64,000 bases of DNA from an uncultured bacterium (GTDB taxonomy: Bacteria > Myxococcota_A > Bradymonadia > UBA7976 > VGTA01): assembly GCA_943788935.1 (NCBI GenBank), contig CALSSE010000003.1, positions 276,493 through 340,492 on the forward strand. Reading direction: 5' to 3'. Made by a program: the position numbers and the translations under genes. Position 1 is the first letter of the stretch; every line of letters starts with the position of its first letter. Shown here piece by piece: positions 31,501 through 36,881 of the stretch. The notes under the pieces were generated by a model. That model had not been told where the DNA came from. It saw nothing but the letters and a program-made list of their open reading frames with translations, and did no database searches.

Positions 31501-34500
31501 GTCATCATCTTCATCTCCATCACAGAGACCATCTACGTCTGTATCGGTCGGAGTTACAGTGTTGTCGAGCGGATCGGTGTTACAGGTGATCTCTTTAGTA
31601 TCGAGGAACCCATCGCCATCATCATCATCATCGAGGAAGTCGCACTGGTTATCGCTATCTGTATCGACGGGCGTATCGGTAGGATCTGAAGGGTCAGTGT
31701 TACAGTCGATTTCAAATTGATCATCTGCGCCATCATTGTCGTTATCAAAGTCTGTCACATCACAGAGACCATCACTATCAGTGTCATTTCCATCATCGGT
31801 GATACGACCGGTTCCCCCATCAAGCGTAAAGTTATCAACCGGATCAAAGAAGTCAGCAGCCACTTGAGAACAGTCATTACAACCATCGTTATCAATGTCA
31901 CCACAGTCATTAGGGACTAAAGGATCTGAACCTCGAGTCGCCTCATCAGCGTTGCTCACCCCATCATTGTCGTTATCGTCATCTTGGAAGGCGTTGGCCG
32001 CTACTTGACCAACAGGGAGGTCACAGAGATCATCACCATCGGTATCGGTTGGGAAGTCAGTAATATCGGTTTCATCGGTGTTACAACCGATCTCAAAATC
32101 ATCAGCGAAGCCATCGTTATCGCTGTCGTTATCTCCATCATTACAGAGTCCGTCACCATCATCATCTGGTCCATCATTGATGAAGTTTCCATTGGTGCCG
32201 AAGTTCGCGTGCTGGGTAAAGTTATCGCCCACAGTGTAATCATCAGCTTGTGCAGCGAGGCAGTCATCACACGTGTCACCGTCAAGGTCACCGCAGATCG
32301 ATGCATCACTGTCATCAGGGTCAATATCGTCTAGTCGACCATCATTATCATCATCGTCATCGTTATCGTTATCAAGGGCGTCACAATCAGTATTAAGGGC
32401 TTGTGATCCAAGAGTAGAGTCGAGGTCATCGCAGTCATCCCCACCATCATCGGTGCTGTTGACGCCATCGCCATCGACATCAGGATCTACATCATCTGTA
32501 AGACCGTCACAGTCTTGATCAAGAGCGACTGAGCCGACTGTTGAATCATTATCGTCACAGTCATCCCCACCGTCAGCGACTGCGTCTACATTGTCGTTAT
32601 CATCATCAGTGTCGTTATCGTCGCACTCTCCGTCAGTATCAAAGTCACCGCTGGCATCGTCACCATTACAGATGTCTAAGAAGTTACATACCCCGTCAAG
32701 ATCATCATCTAACGGAGTGCTAGCGTTGTTATCAGGCAGGGTATTGCAAGCCGTCTCATCATCATCATTCCATCCATCACCGTCATCGTCTAAGTCAACA
32801 TCTCCGCAGAGTCCGTCGGTGTCAATATCGAGAGTAGCGTTGTCTCCATTACATAAGTCGTTGTTATCACAGACGTTGTCTAAATCAACGTCGACGATTT
32901 GATCGGTCGCGTTATCCGGATTTCGTCCACAATCAATCTCATCTTGATTCGGGAACCCATCACCGTCGCGATCGTCGTCACATATATCACCGAAAGCATC
33001 ACTGTCGAGGTTCTCTTGCTGTGGATTGGCATCGAGAGGACAGTTGTCGGGTGGGGTCGCTGCGCTACAGATACCGTCAGTGTCATGATCATGCCCAGTG
33101 TTAGCGAGACACACATCACACTCATCACCAATGCCATCAAGGTCATCATCTAGCTGATTAGGATTAGCGAGATTAGGGCAGTTATCGGTGGTGTTAGGAT
33201 CGGTCGTGAAGCACACTCCGTCCGCATCAATATCATTATCAGGGTCTTCGATACAGGTGTCACAAACATCACCGATGCCATCTCCATCCCCATCAGCTTG
33301 GTCTTCATTGTCGTCATTATCGCAGTTGTCAAGTGCATCACAGAGTGTATCACCATCACTATTGGTGTTATCAATACCGGGACAGTCATCACAGGCATCA
33401 CCCGCATTGTCATTGTCGCCATCGATTTGATCATTATTTGCTGTGTTTACGCAATTATCACAAGCATCACCAAAGTTATCAGCGTCAGCATTGTTCTGGC
33501 TTTGGTTAGACACATCTACACAGTTGTCGCAGGCATCGCCCACCCCGTCTGTGTCTTGATCACCTTGACCTGCATTCACTACATTGAGACAATTGTCACA
33601 AGCATCACCTACACCATCAGAATCCGCATCATCTTGGTTAGGATTAGCGTCATTATCGCAGTTATCAATTGCGTCGATCACACCATCAAGGTCGGTATCT
33701 CTGAAACAGTTTGAGGGGAGTGGGTCATTCTCACATTCGAAACCTGCTTCTATCTCGCAAACTTCAGAGCAACCATCACCATCAACGAAGTTTCCGTCAT
33801 CACACTCCTCGACATAATTAGGGTTGTCGGTGTTGAGGATACTATTGCCGCACTCTCGTTGGCAAGTGGCGCTACAGCCATCGCCATCGGTCTGATTACC
33901 ATCATCGCAGGTCTCACCGAAGATATTGTCAACAGCTCGGTTACCACATCGGGGAGAACCAGCGACACGGAAACCAAGGAATGGTCGAGGATACCTAAAG
34001 AGCAGCGGTGTACGAACGCTGTTATTTTGCAATGAGAGAGGAATATTATAGTGACCACCGCGATAGATTCGGTAGAGAGTCGTCCCATTGGGACTGGGTG
34101 TACCATCAATAGGGATCAGTGAGTAGTTGCTCTTCCATTTGTCAGAGACCCACTCCGCCACGTTACCGGTCATGTCACAGAGACCTTGCTCAGTATCTCC
34201 ATTAGGAGCCGCTGGGTCATCACCAAAAGTATTAGAATAGGAGCAGACTGCCTTGGTAGCGGTATGCCCACAATCGCGGACATTACCCAATTCACATGTC
34301 TCTGCATCGCTGTCTCCCCACGCGACTCGATTCGCTTGACCTGCACTTCTAGCAGCATATTCCCACTCCGCTTCTGAGGGCAAGCGGATATCAATATCGG
34401 GAATTTCTATATCTAACCACGCAGCATACGCGGTCGCCGCGTTCCATCCAATACAGTTCATTGGGTGATTATCACGCCCTGCCACTCCGTAGTTGCAACC

Positions 34501-34668
34501 ATTACCTGTTCGCGGTGTACTACAGCCAGCGGCATCGACGCATAGTTTATACTGAGCGACGGTGACTTCAGCGCGACTCATCACGAAGATTCCCATGTTA
34601 ATGAGTGTGTCTGGCGCATCCTTCGTGCTTGTTTGACATTTCGCCGATCTCATAAGAGCCGCTGTCAA
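16567..34668 (-). CDS. giant secreted repeat protein, main part (continues the frame of the gene upstream)
   Basis: This is the downstream frame of a giant gene whose first part lies at 34598-36670. The open frame runs about 6,030 codons, opening at a TTG without a credible ribosome binding site. Its first conserved residues, MSRAEVTVAQYKLCVD, belong in the middle of an FGE-like domain whose beginning (SGSYEIGEMSN) is in the upstream frame. Removing one G of the GG at 34620-34621 joins the two into a continuous frame of 6,700 residues. Domains from N to C: FGE-like domain, two to three Cys-rich repeats, TSP3 block, about 26 cadherin/VCBS-like domains, TSP3 block, 14 Cys-rich repeats, second FGE-like domain. 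Such proteins are calcium-rich surface or adhesive structures in other bacteria; the role here is inferred. The upstream part carries the signal peptide. Confidence 0.85.
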   Translation of the reverse strand: MTAALMRSAKCQTSTKDAPDTLINMGIFVMSRAEVTVAQYKLCVDAAGCSTPRTGNGCNYGVAGRDNHPMNCIGWNAATAYAAWLDIEIPDIDIRLPSEAEWEYAARSAGQANRVAWGDSDAETCELGNVRDCGHTATKAVCSYSNTFGDDPAAPNGDTEQGLCDMTGNVAEWVSDKWKSNYSLIPIDGTPSPNGTTLYRIYRGGHYNIPLSLQNNSVRTPLLFRYPRPFLGFRVAGSPRCGNRAVDNIFGETCDDGNQTDGDGCSATCQRECGNSILNTDNPNYVEECDDGNFVDGDGCSEVCEIEAGFECENDPLPSNCFRDTDLDGVIDAIDNCDNDANPNQDDADSDGVGDACDNCLNVVNAGQGDQDTDGVGDACDNCVDVSNQSQNNADADNFGDACDNCVNTANNDQIDGDNDNAGDACDDCPGIDNTNSDGDTLCDALDNCDNDDNEDQADGDGDGIGDVCDTCIEDPDNDIDADGVCFTTDPNTTDNCPNLANPNQLDDDLDGIGDECDVCLANTGHDHDTDGICSAATPPDNCPLDANPQQENLDSDAFGDICDDDRDGDGFPNQDEIDCGRNPDNATDQIVDVDLDNVCDNNDLCNGDNATLDIDTDGLCGDVDLDDDGDGWNDDDETACNTLPDNNASTPLDDDLDGVCNFLDICNGDDASGDFDTDGECDDNDTDDDNDNVDAVADGGDDCDDNDSTVGSVALDQDCDGLTDDVDPDVDGDGVNSTDDGGDDCDDLDSTLGSQALNTDCDALDNDNDDDDDNDGRLDDIDPDDSDASICGDLDGDTCDDCLAAQADDYTVGDNFTQHANFGTNGNFINDGPDDDGDGLCNDGDNDSDNDGFADDFEIGCNTDETDITDFPTDTDGDDLCDLPVGQVAANAFQDDDNDNDGVSNADEATRGSDPLVPNDCGDIDNDGCNDCSQVAADFFDPVDNFTLDGGTGRITDDGNDTDSDGLCDVTDFDNDNDGADDQFEIDCNTDPSDPTDTPVDTDSDNQCDFLDDDDDGDGFLDTKEITCNTDPLDNTVTPTDTDVDGLCDGDEDDDSDNDGVSDADEATRGSDPLLPNNCGDSDADSCDDCVLTGAADFTPGNNFTVVNGRVTNDGDDLDNDGLCDAGDDDRDGDGWSNTDEDICVGGDADNFNISPPDSNGNGVCDSEDDDLDGDGVANDVDLDPADNTVCADSDNDGCDDCAFMQFAFPSLDGVDTDDDGLCDEGDPNVVGDGDLDDDDDGFSDVDEGICGTDPLLDTDVPADYDSDTLCDNGVDDDDDDDGINDVDGNGDPLDLCQTGSLGWTSDTNSTDYDVDGCKDDDPDGEDDDDDNDGVNDNDDQCAKGNVGWTSNGATDFDGDGCEDGTAEDIDRDNDGVADNIDSCPSGEKGWLSDQATTDHDEDGCQDSSEDTDDDNDTVADGVDDCPTGETGWVSDQATTDHDEDGCQDSSEDTDDDNDSYADSVDNCDPDDTGAPDLGADASEIGWVPNNLNDRDDDGCLDATEDLDDDNDTLSDIEEGQLGTNPINDDTDGDLTKDADDNCPTTENFLQEDQDLDDIGDHCDDSDVDGVFDLTDNCIDTVNNGQEDHNSDGEGDACETGGPSATADSFTTNEEIQLVENVITNDSDGDGDTLSVNLITDVLPAHGLLTLNPNGSFTFNPAQDFVGTATFVYTATDGNETTAQTTVTIEVLAVNDAPVATFDANQTTNEDDAPITDTLTATDADAGDTLTFTLDDNTIAGLSLAVDTWSFDPSHADYQALAAGETQDVIVAYTVTDSEGATGQNSFTITVTGINDDPVGTFTTQQDVVEGDPAINGQLTSTDVDNGDTADFADTTGGVAGLTINQDGSFSFDPSDAAYQDLAVGTTETITVTYSVTDSQGAVDATQSFDIVITGVNNAPVATFDAAQVATEDGAVVTDVLTATDADTGDILTFSLDDSTIAGLSLAVDTWSFDPSHADYQALAAGETQDVVVAYTVTDSENATGQNSFTITVTGVNDNPVGTFTTQQDVVEGDPAINGQLTSTDVDNGDTATFADTTAGIAGLTINADGSFSFDPSDAAYQDLAVGTTETITVTYSVDDSQNGVDATPSFNIVVTGVNNAPIATFNAAQVATEDGAVVTDVLTATDADAGDVLTFTLDDNTIAGLSLAGDTWSFDPSHADYQALAAGETQDVIVAYTVTDSENATGQNSFTITVTGVNDNPVGTFTTQQDVDEGDPAINGQLTSTDVDNGDTADFADTTGGVAGLTINQDGSFSFDPSDAAYQNLALGVTETITVTYSVTDSQSGVDATPSFDIVITGVNNAPVATFNAAQVATEDGAVVTDVLTATDADANDVLTFTLDDNTIAGLSLAVDAWSFDPSHADYQALAAGETQDVAVAYTVTDIEGATGQNSFTITVTGINDNPVGTFTTQQDVVEGDPVVNGQLTSTDVDNGDTADFADTTGGVAGLTINQDGSFSFDPSDAAYQDLAVGDTETINVTYSVTDSQGGVDATPSFDIVITGVNNAPVATFDAAQVATEDGAVVTDVLTATDADTGDTLTFTLDDNTIAGLSLAVDTWSFDPSHADYQALAAGETQDVVVNYTVTDLENATGQNSFTITVTGINDNPVGTFTTQQDVVEGNQAINGQLTSTDVDNGDTADFADTTGGVAGLTINQDGSFSFDPSDAAYQDLAVGVTETITVTYSVTDSQGGVDATPSFDIVITGVNNAPVATFNAAQAATEDGAVVTDVLTATDADAGDVLTFTLDDNTIAGLSLAGDTWSFDPSHADYQALAVGETQDVVVNYTVTDSQGETDQSGFTITVTGVNDAPVGTFTTTQNVNEGGAVINGQLTSTDVDNNETAIFADLTGGTNGLTINGNGSFSFDPSNAAYEHLEQGVTETLTISYSVSDSQGAVDNTQTFDIVITGINNTPLATFDTAQATNEDDAAFTGVLTASDVDDNATLTFSLNDNTIAGLTLAGDTWSFDPAHADYQALAQGETQTITVDYTVTDEHNATGQNSFVITVTGVNDDPASTFSTQQNVTEDDAVVNGQLTSTDVDNGDTADFADTTAGIAGLAISVDGSFTFDPSDPAYDSLASGATQTETVTYSVTDSQGAVDNTGTFDIVITGLNDGPVATFDTDQAGNEDDAPLGGVLTATDADSDAVLTFSLDDNTIAGLSLAVDTWSFDPADNAYQALAAGETQSINVAYTVTDNHSATDQNSFTITLTGVNDDPSATFTTVQNVNEGDNSINGQLTSTDVDNNDTAAFADTTGGTPGLTINADGSFTFDPSNAAYESLAVGDTQTVNVTYSVTDSQGGIDAGGAFDIVITGINNAPVATFVAGQTATEDGATISDVLTGTDVDTGDVLTFSLNAPIDGLSLAVDTWTFDPSHASYQFIGAGETHDVTVAYTVTDSSNVTDTASFVITVTGENDDPVATFSAQQDVNEGAAALNGQLTSTDADTTDTATFSDTTGGTDGLTINADGSFVFDPSDTAYASLAVGVTQTLNVTYSVTDGQNAVDNTGAFDIVITGVNNAPVTTFDTAQSATEDGAVISDTLTATDADTGDTVTFSLNAQVDGFTLINADWSFDPSHATYQSLAEGETQDVTVNYNATDSQGASSAGSFVITITGENDPTVTNADQYNDATEDTTYVVNAVLGVLSNDTDIDIGAGQLSVAVSTPPATGTLDLKADGSFDYDPAQDFAGTVTFEYTVNDGHEVSAPAQVTIVVSNENDAPVATFSAAQTATEDGAVASGVLTATDVDANDVLTFSLDGPAISGLSLAGDTWSFDPSHSDYQALAKDETQDITVNYIVTDSQTATDQGSFLITVTGVNDDPVATFTTQQDVNEGDQAINGQLTSTDIDNGDTDTYADTTGGIAGLTINPDGSFSFDATDAAYQDLAVGSTETLVVTYSVTDSEGAVDPSQSFDIVVTGVNNAPVATFNTAQSTNEDDAPLTGTLTATDVDTGDTIAFSLDGQVDGLSLTVADWSFDPSHASYQSLAEGETQDVTVNYIATDSQSATSAGSFVITVTGVNDLTVTSADLYNDATEDSQYVVDVASGVLSNDTDVDNNAQLSAAVSTAPATGTLNLSADGSFTYDPVGNFAGTVTFEYTVHDGHDTSLPAEVTIVVINDNDAPTLVAPTPADGAQINAPEGISLTFVVTGQDVDTGDTLSYTMTGDVPDNATLDGVTGAFEWTPTYEEAGSYDLTLTVTDAANESASVTITLVSEFNDVDSDTLPDSWEVSVGLDPALTDTDGDTIPDQVEVGGDIDAPLNSDGVDDIDALDTDSDNDGITDAVEAGDADLTTPPIDTDSDNTPDYLDSDSDGDGVDDDTDNCHLTQNNDQANNDGDNFGDVCDTDRDGDSVDDVNDNCPDTANLNQTNTDGLNDGGDECDDDDDEDGLTDSTEDADNDGIVDLDETDPLDPDTDADGTNDNADNCPLTSNSNQEDFDTDTIGDACDDDDDNDGLSDTDEISIGTSPVNTDTDGDSFSDLLDICPTISDDQSDNDGDGADFAQGSNKGGDACDDDDDNDGLLDTEEDLDGDNAYDPAIDASNKFSKFTDVDGFNDANDNCPKVSNQDQLNTDQALFDAGNTDVTPDDLGDVCDDDDDGDGIDDADELNTDPLDADSDNDGTIDGSDNCPVDANADQADVNTNGVGDVCDNDADSDGFTNDDETTCGSDPTLNGDTPLDTDGDGDCDNGVDSDDDNDGITDNADSCAAGFIDLGNNVPWTSDPATDHDGDGCRDQDQDTDDDNDTFSDTDEIRCGSSTTDNTDTPLSVAHNNDNDQECDADDDDDDNDNVIDINDDFPLDPTEQLDTDGDNIGNNADDDDDGDGITDVIENGCNSDPLDDQSTPDDIDSDGVCDANDECYGAGAKGFDDTRDVLPIGNPDGQPDFPTGTIEVDGVLYDLCNDLDPDDDNDGFIDTDESTCGSSPNNPSDEPTDTDGDGECDNGIDDDDDNDGVSDADEATAQTSSTDPSACGDSDGDTCDDCSQTVNNDFTAGANFTTADFNGVTRVTNDGPDDDGDGLCNVGDDDDDNDGFSNDDETRCGSAINDVNDTPLSAVHNNDGDQECDVDDDDDDNDNVLDVNDDFPFDSTESRDTDGDTIGDNADPDLDDDGVNDNLDDCDDPTDPNHQVSWNDADNDNDGCRDNSAEDTDDDNDTVADNIDNCPLVANQPQANLDSDADGDACDDDIDGDGVINANDTNANDSSICSDLDGDTCDDCSVLNSPDVNNDGTDSDNDGECDANSDDDDGDGFTDGEETQCGSDPTDSNSTPTQPAFDPDGDGICGVQVGDLDNCPNTSNNNQTDSDNDGTGDACDCGDGVVSAANGEECDDGEAGSATCDSDCTFVVCGDGITNTLAGEECDDSNSVNTDNCVEVAGVCVFATCGDGHVEAGVEFCDDGNQNNNDTCPDDTNNGGDCQNFTCGDGFVNPGEDCDDGNQVNDDTCTNSCVNATCGDGIVQPGETCDDGNQNNTDGCLDDTSDGGTCVFASCGDGKVQAGVEECDDGNIDNTDSCLDDTGNGGACTVAVCGDNFTHTGVEECDDGNADNTDACLNVNGQCLNATCGDGVIQAGVEDCDDSGESAACNSDCSAQQCGDGITNISAGEECDDANGDDNDACKNNCTQPICGNGVQEPGEDCDDPNGNSDTASDTCRVDCTNPTCGDGVVDTNEECDDGNSVNDDTCSNVCTASACGDGILQSSEECDDGTGVNSDTAADTCRESCLNPFCGDGVIDAGEDCDDGNDNDNDSCFNDCTIPVCGDGKVRVDVDQNGDLVEECDDGNSFDGDACSPPGAADGGCKIITDIGWKSVTGGTYRFGDLTNANAGSPQITIADFEMSRSEITVAQYKACVDAGSCGAPKNSSGCTYYMIDNETLPVNCIRQSNAVEYVTWLDGEMAGFSVRLPSETEWEYAARSQGQGHNFAGNVASASCDSVTGFGSSCGYTTVPHVCSSSRDLIEPTQLSDTSDGLCDMSGGLDEFVSDDFVSNTSLVPTDGSPVSLSRSFYIPIRSGNWNAQSSSSFVTTKRYSRFVSTSSKLIGFRVVRVAP
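16570..17290 (-). other. C-terminal FGE-sulfatase-like domain of the giant protein
   Basis: The last 240 residues carry the sulfatase-modifying-factor fold: GGTYRFGDLTNA, MSRSEITVAQYKACVD, RLPSETEWEYAARSQGQG, GLCDMSGGLDEFVSDD and IGFRVVRVAP. The paired cysteines that true formylglycine-generating enzymes carry in the C-terminal R-x-x-C-x-x region are replaced (FVTTKRYSRFVSTSSK). The domain is therefore probably a binding or capping module of the C-type-lectin-like fold and not an active sulfatase activator. Confidence 0.82.
17300..18790 (-). repeat. 14 cysteine-rich DUF4215/Myxo_disulf-type repeats
   Basis: About 14 units of roughly 33-38 residues follow the pattern CGDGxxxxxEECDDGNxxNxDxCxxxCxxxxC. 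Each unit has several cysteines suited to disulfides, so the block must fold outside the cytoplasm. In Myxococcota such repeats mark secreted proteins. Here they link the second TSP3 block to the C-terminal FGE-like domain, mirroring shorter Cys-rich blocks before and after the first FGE-like domain. Confidence 0.9.
18800..22030 (-). repeat. second thrombospondin type 3 repeat block
   Basis: About 1,070 residues are made almost wholly of DxDxDGxxD-type units such as DSDNDGITDAVE, DDDNDGLSDTDE and DSDGDGVDDDTDNC. In eukaryotic and bacterial TSP3 repeats these Asp ladders bind calcium. Runs of GATGAT/ATCATC at the DNA level create trinucleotide tracts prone to slippage. Confidence 0.92.
22030..29860 (-). 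repeat. array of about 26 cadherin/VCBS-like domains
   Basis: By reading the domain starts I count one leading cadherin-like domain, 12 A-type (NxAPVATF...TEDG), 10 B-type (NDxPVGTF...LTINxDGSFSFDPSD, VCBS type), two C-type (YNDATED...GVLSNDTD) and one final He_PIG-like Ig domain, each about 100 residues. A and B alternate strictly through most of the array. Tandem domains of this kind form long rods in RTX-type and other surface adhesins. The terminal Ig domain hands over to the second TSP3 block. Confidence 0.9.
26400..29480. repeat. near-identical 606-bp tandem units inside the domain array
   Basis: One A+B domain pair equals 202 codons, or 606 bp. The stretch encoding AACGACGTCTTGCTGAGTAG or a close variant recurs at about 26815, 27421, 28027, 28634 and 29240, and long flanking stretches are almost unchanged even at silent sites. 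This indicates recent duplication or gene conversion, in contrast to the more diverged pairs at 22600-26400. Confidence 0.88.
29865..33700 (-). repeat. first thrombospondin type 3 repeat block
   Basis: About 1,270 residues of TSP3-like units, starting DTDLDGVIDAIDNCDNDANP and containing many cysteines, many positioned as in DNCxxxxNxxQxDxDxDxxGDxCD. The first part is the regular 24-residue TSP3 form and later units vary more. It connects the first FGE/Cys-rich region to the cadherin-like array. Confidence 0.92.
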
Positions 34669-34690
34669 AACTTACGAAAGCAAACTGAGT
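33705..34690 (-). other. first FGE-like domain followed by Cys-rich repeats, crossing the frameshift
   Basis: The FGE-like domain spans roughly 33960-34690 and includes RLPSEAEWEYAARSAGQAN, LCDMTGNVAEWVSD, IYRGGHYN and FLGFRVAGSPRCGN. It matches the C-terminal copy closely. It is followed to about 33705 by Cys-rich units (GETCDDGNQTDGDGCSATC, EECDDGNFVDGDGCSEVC). The first 15 residues of the domain are encoded in the upstream frame, so the frameshift lies within the domain. Confidence 0.82.
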
Positions 34691-36670
34691 ACTCACCTGG
34701 CATTGGAAGCAACCGTCACCATCAACGTCGTTACCATCGTCGCATTCTTCATAGTCGGCTTCACCAACAGTGAGATCAGTTCGAGTGACACGATCACCAC
34801 AGATAGCGATGGTACATGTATCTGTACAGGCGTCATCAGCGTCTAGATTTCCATCATCACACTCTTCTCCGAACTCAAGGACGTTGTTACCGCACACTGG
34901 GAGTTGACAGGTATTACTACATTCATCGTCATTAACGGTGTTCCCATCATCACACTCTTCAGCGTCCTCATTGAGGAAGCCATCACCACAAGTATTTAGC
35001 TCACAGGTGTTAAGGCACTCATCGTTATTGGAGAGGTTTCCATCATCACACGCCTCATTGAGTCTGGCAGCGCCATTACCGCACACCTCTTGAATGAGTG
35101 TCAGTCGCTCGCCGTTATCTATAGAGAGCGCATCAGGCTCACCATCGCCATTGAAGTCACCAAATGCCAGTAAGGAAGTACTTGGAGACACCCCCTCTTC
35201 GCAGAGCTCACCACTTGATACGAGCACCAGTGGATTGATTGGGGTAACGGTGAGATCAATACTCGCTGTGCCTTCGTCCACACCAAAAATAGTGCTTGAG
35301 CTTAGCGCAACAAAGTAAGTCCCTGGAGAGAGATCATTAATCAGTATTGAGGTAGAGCCGTTCTCTATGGTCTTATCGCAAGCGATCACGTCCCCAGTGT
35401 TACAACCCTCAGAATCTAAAACATAGATATAAGGGTCAAAGCCTTGTGTATTGGCTGTCGCCATGATCTCTACTTTACTGCGCTGAGTGACAGTAAACGC
35501 TGCTAGCTTTTCAGCAGCGTTTGGTTGAATCCCACCGGCTCCGCAGCTGATGCTGAAGTCATTCGATTCACCGCTTGTATTGAGAGTGAAAGTGCCAGGT
35601 TGAACTGTATCGATGCTTGCCTCTGTACCACACGTCGTCGATGACTCCTGCGTGTTACCAGGAATGGCACAAGCGGAATCAGCTGTATCTATGTCATTGT
35701 CACTATCATTGTCTATTCCATCGGAGCATTCAGTCTCTACTGAGGGTTCGCTCTCATCACGATCAACCGAACTTGAACAACTAGGGTCATTAAGATCGAT
35801 TAAGTTATCGTTATCGTTATCGTTCCCATCATTACACTGAGTAATAAAGTCATTCACATAGTTAACGATCGCAGGACCGTTCCCATCTATCCCCGAGACT
35901 TGGATATCAACATCCCCATCTCCATCCACATCTCTCGGGTACACTGCGTTAATTTCCGTGAAGCCTAATTCTTCTTCTAGGTCTCTCTCTATGGAGAAAT
36001 CCATATTCGATCTAGAGTAAATAATACCGCTCTCAGATTGTACAAACTCATCTGTACCATCGTTATTGAGGTCAATAGCAATTAGTCGTCCAGCGCTGTT
36101 ATCAATCAGACAGGAGGTAGGAGTCACTAAGCCGATAGTGCTGAGTCGAACTATGACACAGTCAGGTGTGCCGGATTGAGTCGAGACGATATCAAGCAGT
36201 GAGTCACCATCTAGATCAAGTAAGCTAAAGGCTCGCTCGCTAGGATTCCCAACCGCTTGGTCAAGGGGGATGGGGTCGATGGCGAGGTTACCCTGACCAT
36301 CACCGTTATAGACAACGAGCTGAGTCAGCGTTGGATCCCATGTGATGAGGTCTGGATCATTGTCGTTATCTACATCACCTATGACCAATGAGCCGGAGTT
36401 GGGGATCGATAAGGTCACGCTATCTATGAAGCCACCTTGGCCATCTCCATAATCAATAATTACTTGCCCATTAGCTGGATCAAGCCATAAAGCATCTAGA
36501 TTTCCATCTCCGTTGACATCGCCTGTTTCGACACCAGTGAAGGAAGCATCGATCGCGCTTCCATTGGTATCAAACGACGCCTGTGACGGACATGCGTTTT
36601 GAGCATAACTCTGCGCTGCAATCAGCAAGCAGAGAGAGCTCAAGAATAAGGGGGTTATTTGTCTCAACAT
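34598..36670 (-). CDS. giant secreted repeat protein, N-terminal part (frame ends after a frameshift)
   Basis: The 690-residue frame starts with a signal peptide (LFLSSLCLLIAAQSYA, cleavage before QNACP). Residues about 35-280 are FG-GAP/VCBS-like with GDVNGDGNLDALWLD and IGDVDNDNDPDLITWD. TSP3-like Asp motifs follow. About residues 345-470 resemble a PPC domain (VTQRSKVEIMATANTQGFDP, PGTYFVALSSS). About four Cys-rich repeats (EACDDGN, EECDDGN) then lead into the start of an FGE-like domain, SGSYEIGEMSN. The frame then runs into 8-9 unrelated residues and a stop, while the missing domain continues in the frame at 34668 and below. Either a one-base insertion in the assembly or a real mutation splits the gene; recoding is less likely. 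Confidence 0.88.
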   Translation of the reverse strand: MLRQITPLFLSSLCLLIAAQSYAQNACPSQASFDTNGSAIDASFTGVETGDVNGDGNLDALWLDPANGQVIIDYGDGQGGFIDSVTLSIPNSGSLVIGDVDNDNDPDLITWDPTLTQLVVYNGDGQGNLAIDPIPLDQAVGNPSERAFSLLDLDGDSLLDIVSTQSGTPDCVIVRLSTIGLVTPTSCLIDNSAGRLIAIDLNNDGTDEFVQSESGIIYSRSNMDFSIERDLEEELGFTEINAVYPRDVDGDGDVDIQVSGIDGNGPAIVNYVNDFITQCNDGNDNDNDNLIDLNDPSCSSSVDRDESEPSVETECSDGIDNDSDNDIDTADSACAIPGNTQESSTTCGTEASIDTVQPGTFTLNTSGESNDFSISCGAGGIQPNAAEKLAAFTVTQRSKVEIMATANTQGFDPYIYVLDSEGCNTGDVIACDKTIENGSTSILINDLSPGTYFVALSSSTIFGVDEGTASIDLTVTPINPLVLVSSGELCEEGVSPSTSLLAFGDFNGDGEPDALSIDNGERLTLIQEVCGNGAARLNEACDDGNLSNNDECLNTCELNTCGDGFLNEDAEECDDGNTVNDDECSNTCQLPVCGNNVLEFGEECDDGNLDADDACTDTCTIAICGDRVTRTDLTVGEADYEECDDGNDVDGDGCFQCQVSTQFAFVSFDSGSYEIGEMSNKHEGCARHTH

Positions 36671-36782
36671 AATAGACTCACGGGGGATGGCGGTGAGGTT
36701 AGGACGATATGAATGCTATGATATGACTCATGTAGGTGGTCAGCTTACAATGTAAGCCTCATAAACTCATGACGTTGAACAC

Positions 36783-36817
36783 TAAAAAGGCGAAAAGGGC
36801 GGTTGGAGGCCGCCCTT
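36783..36817 (-). terminator. rho-independent terminator of the flagellin gene
   Basis: AAGGGCGG (36795-36802) and CCGCCCTT (36810-36817) form a perfect 8-bp stem with a 7-base loop. Read on the minus strand, it is followed by TTCGCCTTTTTAG, a T-rich tract. It lies 65 bases after the flagellin stop and separates flagellin from the giant gene. Confidence 0.87.
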
Positions 36818-36881
36818 GAGAGGAGTGAGTCAGAGACTCATATGCTCTAGAGGAGTGGCCTCCTCATGTCTTTGAATCTCG

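Noticed and set aside
30103..33817. Ser/Ile-rich plus-strand open frames opposite the TSP3 block
   Set aside because: The GAT/ATC-rich TSP3 DNA is nearly stop-free in several frames on both strands; no start signals or protein-like composition are present.
34598..34668. Classical programmed -1 or +1 frameshift site
   Set aside because: I see no slippery heptamer or RF2-like CUU-UGA site at the junction; a one-base insertion is simpler.
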